Below, piece by piece: positions 37,606-48,340 of a stretch of 64,000 bases of DNA. Under the pieces are notes generated by a model. That model was given only the letters and a program-made list of their open reading frames with translations, did not search any database and was not told the origin of the DNA. Origin of the DNA: Tachypleus tridentatus (Eukaryota > Arthropoda > Merostomata > Xiphosura > Limulidae); NCBI RefSeq assembly GCF_004210375.1, contig NC_134831.1:1178001-1242000 (forward strand), given 5' to 3'. How positions within the stretch are numbered: position 1 is the first letter of the stretch; the number at the start of each line of letters is the position of its first letter. A program made the translations under genes and the position numbers.

Positions 37606-40600
37606 CAGGGGCGTAGATCTTTGGGAGGGGATGGAGATACATCTCCCCTTCATTTTAGGTGGGGGATATGATGCATACAATCATCCCCCCTACAGTTTGG
37701 TCTGTTGAATTGTTTTATTGCATCACAGGCCTACAAATTGTGTGTTTGTTCTTGTGATTCTCGTGTTCCTACCAATCAAATTACATAATTAGATATAGAT
37801 GTAGGCTTTTTCAGTAGCCGAAATGTACATCTTTAATATAGGCGTGCTTCTAAGCTTTTTCGATCTAAGCAATAGTTCGTTCGTATCAGTCAGTAGGCCA
37901 AAGTATACATGCAAGGCTTGCAAGCACTATCACAGAATCTATCTATGTCTTGTACGTAGTGTTAGATTAAGTAAAATTTTCATAACAACAGATTGAACAG
38001 AGCATGAAATTCAGCAAAAATATTACTCCCAATCGTAAACTCCATTTGCTGGTCATTTGTAGCTTGTAGCTGCATCAATCTTATGTGTATATTGTGCAGT
38101 TTTCCTACGCTATTTATTCTTATGCATGTCTAACCGGTTTTATTGTGGAACGCCTTACTCTCCTTAGCTTCCGAATCCGCTGTCCATAGTGTACGTTTAG
38201 TGTACAGTTAACGACAGGTTCGGGGTGCTCGGATCCAGACGCCCCCTACATCACCCCCCTCCGCTCCCTTTAGTCTGAGCCTCGATTTTACAACCTTCAT
38301 ATCCACCGGTTTTTGCAACTGGAAAAAGGCAAAACAGAAAGTCAATGAACACCAATCATCCTCTCAGCACAGATTCGCTATATCTCCAGAAGGTTCACTT
38401 GATGTAACTCCAGTGACTGTCCAGCTACATGATGGAAAAAAAGAAGCAGCAGGAAGAGTGCAAAAGAAGTCTAGCCAAAATATTCAGAAGTTTACGTTTC
38501 TTATGCGTCAAGGTTTAGCATTACGTGGACATACTGATACGGAGGGGAACTTCCTGCAGTTATCGAAGCTCATGAAAGAGAAAGATCCTGAGTTGACGTC
38601 CTACACTTGTCAAAGAAAACCACATTCACATCACCTCAGGCTCAGAATGAAATAATGGAGATGTTCAGCCATCAAATACTGAGGAACATAGCACACGAAG
38701 TGCAGCAAAGTAAAATCTTTGCATTAATGGTTGATGGCACTCAAGATGTTTCAGGTGCCGAACAGGAAGCAATATGTGTAAGATACGTAGATGAGAACCT
38801 TGACGTCCATGAGACATTTCTTGGTTTGTACAGTGTTTCCAATACAACTGGTGAAACAATATCCTCGACTATACTTGATGTACTGACTAGACTCAATTTA
38901 CCACTCTCAGGATTAAGAGCACAAACTTATCATGGAGCCTCTAACATGAGTGGTGCGTACAGTGGATGTCAGGCAAAAATAAAAGAGAAGCAACCGTTAG
39001 CTTTGTTTTTTTCAGTGCGGAGCCCACAAGGCTAATTTAATAATGCAACATGCAGTTGAAGCTTGTGAATGTGTTCGAGATTCTATCCAGTGGGTACATG
39101 AACTTGGTGTCTTGCTTCAGAAGTCAGGCAAATACAAGACAATCTTTGAAAATATTGTATCGTCAGACAGCCAAATGGTCCAGTTAAATACATTCATCCA
39201 CTGTGTCCAACACGCTGGTTGTGCCGCCTATCTACAATTACATGTGCTAATGATTACTACAGTGACATTGTTGATTCTTTGTCTGAATTAGCAAATGAAA
39301 AATCTGATGTAGCAGTGAAAGCACGAGGTCTGCTGGAGAGATTTGACAAAGGAAAGACAAATTTAGGATTGTTGATGTCCCAGCATCCATTAGCTGCATC
39401 AGAGGAACTAAACCGTGTATTCCAAGCAAAATCAGCGACAGTATCTGGCATGACTGAAGCATCTGCAATGACAGTTTAGCAACTGCGGGTATTGCGAATA
39501 GAGAAAAATTACAACAAGATATTTGATGAAGCTGAGAAAAGGTAACTTCCCTAGATCTGGTGCCTATTGAACTATCACACATTCGCAGACCCCCCAGAAG
39601 GATCACAGGTGATGGCTGAGCACACCATTCTGCAAGAGCTAGAGATTACTACAGAAGCCAATATTTTGAATTTGTGGACACAGTCATAGAACATCTTACC
39701 ACGAGATTCAATGCATATAACAGTGACTTGAGGCAATATGCCAAATGATCACATTTCGCAAGATTGACAACTCTGTTATAAACTTCTATCCAGAAAGTTT
39801 CAGTTGCCCATGTTCAAAGGAACAACAAAGCAGTATTTCTGAAAGGTGTGAAGGATGCTTACTGTAAAATGCATGAAACAAGCCAGCAGATGTTTAGTGA
39901 AGTGTTTCTTCTCATGAAAATTTTGCTTGTATGTCCAGTATCCAGCTGCGAATGTGAACGCAGCTTTTCTGCATTAAGACGGTTGAAGACGTGGTTAAGG
40001 TCAACTATGTCTCAGTGCTGCCTCAACTATGGGGCAGTTTGTCACCATTACAAAGATGAGGTCGATGAGATAAATACAGAAGAGCTTATGAAAAAATTCA
40101 TAAACAGATCATCACAAAGAAGGTCTACGTTTGGGAACATGTAGATTATAGGACTAAATGAATCTTACTTCAATGAAAAGGATAAATAATTATGTGCTAC
40201 ATTGTATTGATGTGTAATTGTCGCAAAAATATTTTAATTATTTTTATCAAACAACATGAACAGTTTTTCAGTAGATATAAACTTCTCAAGCGTAATTACT
40301 AATTTTATTAATATTTGAAAACGTAATTCATGCAATGAAAGTTATTAGTAACCTTGTCAAGTATAATGGCCATCTTTTATACTTTTATACTGTGCAGTGT
40401 GCAGGAATAAATTCATGTGGCAGTTAATTTGTGACACATTTGTCTTTATTCTATTAATATTTTGAAAACTGTTTACAACACCTCACTTATACAAACTTAC
40501 ATGGAAATCTTGAAATATCATGGCAACAAGATTACTCTGTGACTGCATGTTTACAGCTTTCAGGTTCACGTAATCAGAGATTACCAATTTGCAAATTAAA

Positions 40601-40664
40601 CAGTCCACATAAGTCGTTGCAAAAATCATCCCCCCTTATCGGGTGTAAAAAATCTACGCCCCTG
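37606..40664 (+). mobile_element. hAT DNA transposon (ZMYM1-like transposase type), 3059 bp
   Basis: The ends are CAGGGGCGTAGATCTTT and, inverted, CAGGGGCGTAGATTTTT: 17-bp terminal inverted repeats with one mismatch. They are flanked on both sides by the identical 8-bp AATGTCCT (37598-37605, 40665-40672). An 8-bp duplication and CAGGGG ends are diagnostic of hAT elements. It lies inside the right LTR-like repeat, whose sequence resumes directly after it. Confidence 0.95.
38360..40144 (+). pseudogene. hAT transposase, frameshifted (ZMYM1/DUF4371-like)
   Basis: Blocks in order: KFTFLMRQGLALRGHTDTEG (38413-38655); KIFALMVDGTQDVSGAEQEA (38607-39035), the catalytic-core Asp region; HAVEACECVRDSIQW (39043-39291); then LLERFDKGKTNLGLLM (to 39479); and at 39848-40144 the C-terminal dimerisation motif CPVSSCECERSFSALRRLKT. 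The frame changes near 38610, 39010-39040 (at a T run) and 39200, with stops between 39480 and 39848. It is a recognisable but inactive transposase. The family is known for ZMYM1-like proteins in many animals. Confidence 0.9.
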
Positions 40665-40920
40665 AATGTCCTTGTAGACATTCTAACGTCCAAAGTAATT
40701 CACTGCAGTTGAATAGTTTGTAAAATTGGTGATATATAAACGTTCCTCTCAAATTCTGTAAATTTGCAATTAGTAGGCGTTAATCACAGTTATAGTTTCC
40801 TACGTCTATAGCACACTCATTGCAGTTGTCCAATAATAATAATGCTCTTTGTCTCTCGGCGTATTGGTTTTTATATATTAATCACGTGAATTTCTTGAAT
40901 TTTCAACAATGATCGAACAC

Positions 40921-41197
40921 GTTTGTTTTTTTGTTGTTTTTTTTTAATTTCGCACAAAGCTACTCGAGGGCTATCTCTGCTAGCCGTCCCTAATTTAGCA
41001 GTGCAAGACTAGAGGGAAGGCAGCTAGTCATCACCAACTCTTGAGCTACTCTTTTACCAATGAATAGTGGGTTTGACCGTCACATTATAACGCACCCACG
41101 GCTGAAAGGGCGAGCATGTTTGGTGCGACCGTGATTCGAACCCACGACTCTCGGATTACGAGACGAACGCCTTAACACGCTTGGCCATGTCGGGCCC
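40921..41197 (-). repeat. Thr-tRNA-type SINE, full length, with 14-bp target duplication
   Basis: It is flanked by CAATGATCGAACAC (40907-40920) and CAATGATAGAACAC (41198-41211), a 14-bp duplication with one change, so the element is 277 bp. The minus strand starts GGCCCGACATGGCCAAGC and ends in GCGAAATTAAAAAAAAAC. It is the best-bounded copy of the family. Confidence 0.93.
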
Positions 41198-41411
41198 CAA
41201 TGATAGAACACACCAGCGTTTTAATAAAGCAAGTATTGTTGCTTCTTACGCTCAAGAACCTTCTACAAATCACGATGAGAGACAAAACTTGCACGATACA
41301 CAGTCAAGAATATACATCACATGCAAAAAAAGAAAACTATCAAGAAACAAGCGTAGGCACTACAATAAATGTACAACGGTAAATCTGTTACAAGAAATGT
41401 GAAGCACCTTC

Positions 41412-42127
41412 ACTTTTACATTTTTGACTTATATAGCAACTGAAAGTTGTATTATTTACGTACATAGCGAAGCGCCTCCGCTTTGCAACTCCTTTCTACA
41501 CTATTGTTATGTATAAATACTTTCAATATCATCTTTTATTAACAAACATATGCACTTGGGGGATAAAAACTAGGATTATTTTAGAAAAAATATACTAGTC
41601 TAAAACTATAAATAAAAATCTATTTTTTCATTGATAGATAATAGCTTCGCATGAATAAAGGATATTTAATTACAGTATCATCATTAGATGGCGCTAACAA
41701 TAGTAAGATTTGGATATAAAAAATTGTAAACAACATTTAGGAACAGCGAAATTAAAAAGGCTAAACATCAGTAATAGATATACCTACATTAATACAAGGT
41801 TATATTTCACAGTCAGCTAACTTTTAAATTTTGTTTTATACTTGAAAATCATTGGACAGTTTTACTTATCTGAAAAATCTGGATGAAATGTATATATATT
41901 TTCTGCTATGAAATGAGTCAAACTAGAACGTGTAGCTAGGCTTTAATATTATGTACGCATTTCAGAAGAACATTCTAAAGCACACTGTAGACCAGATTAA
42001 TGAAACTGATTCAAGATAGCCGATTTCTTCAGCTCATTTAAAAGGTCTCTGTCAAGCCAAAGAAATACGTTATGTCATGATGAAAATTAAGTCTTATCTC
42101 AAAGAATTTTCTATACATTTAAAATGC
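41412..42127. other. Intergenic, no feature seen
   Basis: A/T-rich sequence with no coding signal or repeat I could name. Confidence 0.5.
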
Positions 42128-42250
42128 TTGTTCTTTTGAATTAAGCACAAAACTACACAGTGGGCTATCTGTGCTCTGCCCACCACGGGTATCGAAACCC
42201 GGACTTTAACGTTGTAAGTCCGTAGATATACCGCTGAGCCACTGGGGGGC
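42128..42250 (-). repeat. Val-tRNA-type SINE, clearest copy
   Basis: The minus strand reads GCCCCCCAGTGGCTCAGCGG, a head with GGACTTACAACG (UAC anticodon-like) and GGGTTTCGATACCC (B box), then GGTGGGCAGAGCACAGATAG and a tail ending GTTTTGTGCTTAATTC. It is a short second SINE family distinct from the Thr type. Confidence 0.85.
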
Positions 42251-42940
42251 ATTTAAAATGGAGTTATAAACATTTTTTTCGACGAGATCAAACATTGCTT
42301 AGGTGAGCTGTGAGTCGCAATTCATGTGGGGTATCACGAAACTGACAAACACACAACAAAGCGATCCTTTTAAAAGCCATACAATTTATATCACGTGCAG
42401 TTATACAAAAAATGCAACAAGTGTAATACTTTGCTCATAGCTTAAAGAACTTTGAATTTAATGGCGTGATTGACATAATGACACAGAAGACATGCAGGAA
42501 AACTTGATAAATCTGCAGGATATTTAAATATCACTGCACTTTAGGTAAAATACCACCAATGATTTTTCAGTGTTTGAAACTAACAGATACCTTTTTCTTT
42601 CATCAATTTTGTTTTCAAGGTTCTAAAGTTTCCTGTGACCATATTAATGAATTATAATTAGTTTGCATTTAATTCGTAGCGTATTGTAAAATCATTTTTA
42701 GACCAAGTACAATTTCTCTCACATAGCGCAACACTAGAATAATGTTAAACCATCTTATAGATTTAACTTTAAGCTAACAATTTTTCTTAACAAGAAATAC
42801 TGAATATAATTTTAGAGTTTAGACGAACAACCTTTCTAATAAAGCAATATTCAAATAACGTTAATTTATTCGTTATAATAAGTCAACAGTCTTTCTTATT
42901 AAACAATAACGTTAATTTATCACTTACATCTGCATACCGT

Positions 42941-43217
42941 TTTTGTTTTTGTTTTAAATTTGGCGCAAAGCTACACGAGGGCTATCAGCGATAGCCGTCT
43001 CTAATTTGGCAGTGTAAGACTACTGGGAAGGCAGCTAGTCATCACCACCCACTGCCAACTCTTTGGCTACCCTTTTACTAACGAATAGTTGGATTGACCG
43101 TCACATTATAGCGCCCCCAAGGCTGAAAGGGCAAGCATGTTTGGTGCGACGGGGATTCGAACTGGCGACCCTCAGATTACAAGTCGAGTGCCGTATCTAC
43201 ATGGTCATGCTAAGTCA
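42941..43217 (-). repeat. Thr-tRNA-type SINE
   Basis: Near full length: a tail AATTTGGCGCAAAGCTACAC, the core, and a head with GGGGATTCGAACTGGCGACC and 'ATTACAAGTCGAGTGCC'. It is inserted in the 42720-44350 tandem array. Confidence 0.9.
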
Positions 43218-43820
43218 CATTTACATACAAATCAATAATCTCTCTCATTAAGCAAAATCCAAACATTGTTAACCTATCCTGTGAGTATGGCCGCAGACCA
43301 ACAGTGTATTTCATTAACGAACATTCGAATAGTATTAAACTATCCCGTGAATTTAACTTTACTCTAATAATCATTTTCATTAAATTATACTACAATAACT
43401 AATCTATTCTGCGCATTTAACTTTAGGTTAGGGATATTTGTAATTAAATAGCATTCCAATAACGTAAATTTATCCTACGGATTTAATTCTAAACAAACAA
43501 TCTTTATTATAAAGAAATACCTCCTATGACGCTTGTTTATCCAGTGGATTTAAACTGAGGTCAACAATTGTTCAAATTACCAAAGCCCGGATAACGTTAT
43601 TCTATCGTTTGGATGTAAGTTTAGGTCATCAATATTTCTAATTTAGCAATGCTTGAATAATGTCGACCACTTTTCTGAATTTAACTTTAGGCTTCCAGCT
43701 TATCTCAGTAATCAATGGTCAAATACGGTTAATCTATTCTGTGTATTTAACTTTATGCTAGACATATCTCTCATTAACACGTTAGCTCCCAAGCCTATTT
43801 TGCAGATATTTTCCAAGGTT

Positions 43821-44101
43821 TGTTTTGTTTGTTTTGGAATTTCGCACAAAGCTACTCGAGGGCTATCTGTGTTAGCCGTCCCTAATTTAGCAGTGTAAGA
43901 CTAGAGGGAAGGCAGCTAGTCATCACCACCCACCGCCAACTCTTGGGCTACTCTTTTTATCAACGAATAGTGGGATTGATCGTAACATTATAACGCCCCC
44001 ACGACTGGGAGGGCGAGCATGTTTGGCGCGACCGGGATGCGAACCCGCGATCCTCAGATTACGAGTCGCACGCCTTAACACGCTTGGCTATGCCGGGCCA
44101 C
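43821..44101 (-). repeat. Thr-tRNA-type SINE with 13-bp target duplication
   Basis: It is flanked by ATTTTCCAAGGTT on both sides (43808-43820, 44102-44114), an exact 13-bp duplication. The head reads GGCCCGGCATAGCCAAGCG on the minus strand. It is one of the youngest-looking copies. Confidence 0.93.
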
Positions 44102-44553
44102 ATTTTCCAAGGTTCCATTAATCATTCAACAATTACTATTCTTTGAAAATCAATGGTCAAATACGGTTAATCTATTCTGTGTATTTAACTTTATGCTAGA
44201 TATATCTCTCATTAACACGTTATCTCCCAAGCCTATTTTACAGATATTTTCCAAGGTCTCACTATTCATTCAACAATTACTATTCTTTGGAGTTAATTAG
44301 TTTTACGCCAATAATATTTCTCATTATTAATGGTACAATATCGTTAATATCTCAGTTAAACACGCTACATCTAATTGACCATGTGAAAAGTATATTTGTA
44401 TAAAATATAAAAAAGTATTTAGTGTAGGTAGTATTGATGAGTAATTTATTTTATGATTATTGAAGTTATTTAATGTTGTGTCAGCAATTCGCTGAAGTCG
44501 AGACAATAGATATTTTTAAAAGGCCTAAGTGATAGCTACGACCAGACGAGAGG

Positions 44554-44933
44554 TTTGGTTCGAATTTCGCGCAAAGCTAAACGAGAGCTATCTGCCCTAG
44601 CCGTCTCTAATTTAGCAGTGTAGGACTAGAGAGAAGGCAGCTAGTTATCACCACCCATCGTCAATTCTTGAGCTACTCTTTTACTAACGAATATTGGGAT
44701 TGATCGTAACATTATAAAGCCCCCACGGCTGAAAGGGCGAGCATGTTTGGTGTGACGGGGATTCGAACTCGCGACCCTCAGATTACGAGTTCAGTGTCTT
44801 AACACTCCTACGAAAAATGGGGCCTAATAGGCCCCAGAGCAACTTGAAAGGTTATTAATATTAGGCTAATAATTTTGTATTTAAATGAAATTGCCATTTA
44901 AATCCATTAATGAATGGATTAACGAGATTCCCA

Positions 44934-44968
<35 letters not shown>

Positions 44969-45044
44969 GGGGAACGGGCTTGGAGAAATCAGGACTAGAA
45001 ACGTCTTTTCGTAGGAGTGTTAACCACCTGGTCATGCCGGGTCG
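44554..45044 (-). repeat. Thr-tRNA-type SINE split by a MITE, 11-bp target duplication
   Basis: An exact duplication CAGACGAGAGG flanks it (44543-44553, 45045-45055). The tail, core and most of the tRNA head run from 44554 to 44802; the last part of the head (ACCACCTGGTCATGCCGGG) resumes at 45024 after the 217-bp insertion. Removing that insertion and one TTAA restores a normal SINE. Confidence 0.93.
44803..45019. mobile_element. 217-bp MITE with TTAA duplication (piggyBac-like)
   Basis: The ends are CACTCCTACGAAAA and its exact reverse complement, 14-bp perfect inverted repeats, flanked by TTAA on both sides (44799-44802, 45020-45023). TTAA target choice is typical of piggyBac-superfamily elements, which supports that assignment. 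Just inside the left end is the palindrome GGGGCCTAATAGGCCCC. There is no coding capacity, so it needs a transposase from elsewhere. Confidence 0.9.
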
Positions 45045-45055
45045 CAGACGAGAGG

Positions 45056-48000
45056 AAACTGAATAAAAGTAAAGACATGTGAGAGAGAAGTTCGGTCAGA
45101 GAAAGTTAAGAAACGTAAAGTTAACCATCGTGAAAATGAATGGCCTAACGGTTGACATGCTAGAATGAAATTATCAACTTAAGAGAGATAAGGAGAATAA
45201 CGTATCTCGTCAAAGGTATTCTAAACTAGTTGAAATTGCCTGTGTGAACTTCGACAAAAGGCAGACAATTATTGGAAGTAAGAAAAACAGATAATTATTG
45301 GAAATTAAGGATACAACGGTGGTAACTCAAGCGAGAGTGTTAGTGAATTATACGTGGATAGTATTGTAATAAAAATATAGAAAAGTAGTTCGGCTTGTCA
45401 ACTGACTTCTAAAGCAATTGAGTTAGCCTAAGTGGATTCTTGAGAAGAAAAAGAGAACTATATAGTGTTTAAAATACAACTATGATCTCCATAATGTGGA
45501 GAATATTGTACATACGTTTAACTTGTTGAGAATATATATACTATTTTGAAAACAAGTGAGTCCGTGCTGTTTGTTTATTGTTGAATTTATTGCTAACAAA
45601 TCATAGACACCTAGAGTAAGAGAATCCGTAACCCATATATTTAGATTACTATATATGCTACTAAAAAGTATGTTTTGATAAGTTGTTTGAGAAACAGTCC
45701 AACAACTTTGACCTTCAATCCCTTGAGAATATCTTTGTCTAAAGCGTCAACCTGACAAGATTGTTCGAGACTGAGCCAATAGGCTGGGAGTAATTAATCA
45801 ACAGGCTTTACAAAGTAGAAATAGGAATAAGTTTAATTTTGACCTCCATTATGACATTTCCTAAACAATGTTCACAGTGTTTACCAAGGATGTGTATCTC
45901 ATCATAATAGTTAATACGCCATGTATCTAAACATTGATGCTGCGATAAGATATGTATCTAACGTATCTCATCATAGTAGTCAATATGCTATGTATCTGAA
46001 TATTGATGCTGCGATAAGATACGTATCTAAATACAGAGATTTTACCAACACCTTTATTAGAACGTTTGACAGTCCTCTTTGTATTTTATTATATATATAT
46101 TACTAACTTTGTGTTATTTAAGTACTTTAAAGTAATATTTCAAATTATCGCAACAGAAGTAAAATTAAAAGTTTGTCTGTATGTATGTTTTTATTGTTAC
46201 TATCTTATGTTACTTCACAATAACTACTGATGACGTTATTAAGACCACGATATCATCATCATTCGCTCATAGCATAAGTGACTGCGTGATCACCTTTGGC
46301 ACAAGCTTAAGATTGTATGGTTCTACGCATTAGTTTCAATGATTTATGAAATTTTAATAGAAACCGTAAGTCATTCATTAATTATTCTTAATTGTAGTAA
46401 AAGTGAATGAATAGACAGATGACATAAAAGGGAAATAAATTGTATTTTATTGTACAATTAACATGGTGGCTGGTGTTCCTCAAGTTGTTTTAAACAGTTC
46501 GTATGTTCTGTATGTAGTTTTAATAAATCCTGATGGAAATGTTTACGCAAATAAAATCCTGTCTTTAATTTAAAAAGTGTCACAAAATAAACGTATCGCT
46601 GCTGTTACATAGATTAAAACTGGCCATTGTCGATTGTTTGAAATCTTCATTTAACACATAGCAACAGTGTTTATAAACATGATATAATTAAAATAATAAT
46701 GAAATGTCACAAATGTAAGTGGAACCGATCTTTTGTTCTAAACCAACAAACAGCATTAGTAAAAGTCTGACATTTCGTGATGCAGCATAATATAATTGTA
46801 CGCTAGCCCGTGAAATATTGAGAATACGCAGTTAGAGTTTTGTACGACTATGTAATAAACTTACATAGACAGAGAGAATGTTTCATAATTGATAATTGCA
46901 TTTTAGAAACGCACAGTTTAATTAAATACAAAAAAATGTATTTACCTGATATGAGTCACTATACATTTACAGTGAATCATCGATTTCGAGTACATTGTAA
47001 ATGCATAAACGACGACAATGTATTATGATTAACTTTTATTTTATTTTACTAAAAGTTTCTGTAAATATAAATGACACATGTTTGAAGTACAACTTTCATT
47101 TTATCCTGAGCGGACTGAAACACTGATAGTTTTTGTAATAATCCATGTTGAGTAATAAATTATTAATTTAAACATCACACAAGTAGAATTCGTTATTAAA
47201 TATGTTATGTATTATAATTTGGCGATATGTAAGAGAGAATATTAAATATTATAGTAACCAATGTTAAGTAAGTATATGACAAACACGGAAATGTATAATT
47301 CATGCCACCAAAACTTTAATTATTGGTCTTTGGACTAGCTAGCCTGTTATTGTGAAATATGCTTGGTAGTTCTGATCCTATTGTTTTTTTTTGTGTATAT
47401 TTTCTTAACCAAGATGGTCTGTAACACTTTGGATTTCTGACTGGTCTATTTCTACATTGTAACACAGTACTTACATAGCCTTAGTCTAGAAAAGTTTAAA
47501 TTAACATAAAGTTTTTAAAGATGTAGAAAGAAATATGTAATGTTCTTTATAATGTAACTGATGTGCAAAGATCATCGACTAGTTACGTCACAGCCCAACA
47601 TCGTATGTACGGTCACTCTCCAAACAATTTTGTCTTGACGTCAGTGTCTACACTGATTGTGTCTGATCTTTGTAATTCTTAAACGTCTTTTTCCATACTA
47701 TGTGCATGCTACTTGCTATTAGCGTCTTACAGTCTGAAAGTTCTAAATAATAGCCTTGATAACCTGTGTGTGTTTGTGTTAACGTCAGTATTCCCATGCT
47801 TCACAATTTATTACTTCTCGTCACAAATAATTGTCTACATCGTAGACATCAGATTTGGGATCATTAGTTTTACGAACTTAGAAATGGCATTAGAAACGTG
47901 TACGTGTATTTCGTGATAGACAGTCTGAAAGTTGCGGTATTGCAATATATTAGTAGTAAGTAAGTCGTTCATTTAACTGTAGATTGATTATTAATTTAGT

Positions 48001-48170
48001 ATGATTTGTGAAACAATGTCCTACAAAACACTGAAAGAAGTTATTTACCCCATACTTTCAGAAGTTTTGTGTGCGTTTGGGAGTAATTAATGGCTATATA
48101 TAAAATGATTAAAGTCAATCATTCAGAATTTTTTTCACCGATAATGAATTTTAACATAATTAAATCTAAG
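45056..48170. other. Intergenic; one small tandem duplication, otherwise nothing
   Basis: About 45890-45958 is repeated at 45959-46029 (shared AACATTGATGCTGCGATAAG or close). The stretch 45060-45640 has a mildly different texture and may be an old LTR or other repeat, but I could not assign it. No coding exon is seen. Confidence 0.5.
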
Positions 48171-48171
48171 C

Positions 48172-48340
48172 GTTCTGATGGTCAATCCTATTATTTGTTG
48201 GTAAAAGAGTAACCCAAGAATTGGTGGTAAGTGGTAATGAGGAGCTGTTTTACCTCTAGTTTTACACTGCAAAATTAGGGACGGCTAGCGCAGATAGCTC
48301 TCTTGTAGCTTTGGGCGAAATTAAAAGCAAATCAAACCGA
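48172..48340 (+). repeat. Thr-type SINE, 5'-truncated
   Basis: Only the core and tail remain (GGTCAATCCTATTATTTGTTGG to GCTTTGGGCGAAATTAAAAG); the tRNA head is missing. Confidence 0.85.

Larger units (their letters stand above)
37156..41392 (-). mobile_element. LTR-like repeat, right copy (inverted), split by hAT and SINE
   Basis: Read on the minus strand it begins TGTAACAGATTTACC at 41392 and ends TGCGTAACA at 37156. Removing the hAT element (37606-40664), the SINE (40921-41197) and their target duplications leaves about 0.88 kb that matches the left copy throughout. It is inverted relative to 34896-36119, with 1.04 kb between the inner ends. Confidence 0.75.
42720..44350. repeat. Old degenerate tandem array, ~75-bp unit, interrupted by two SINEs
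   Basis: A motif set recurs about every 70-80 bp: AATAACGTTAATCTATTCTG, TGAATTTAACTTTAGGCTAA, then 'CAATATTTCTCATTAAGCAA'. Around fifteen units can be followed, strongly diverged, except for one recent duplication: the block 43712-43820 recurs nearly intact at 44147-44255. Confidence 0.75.
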
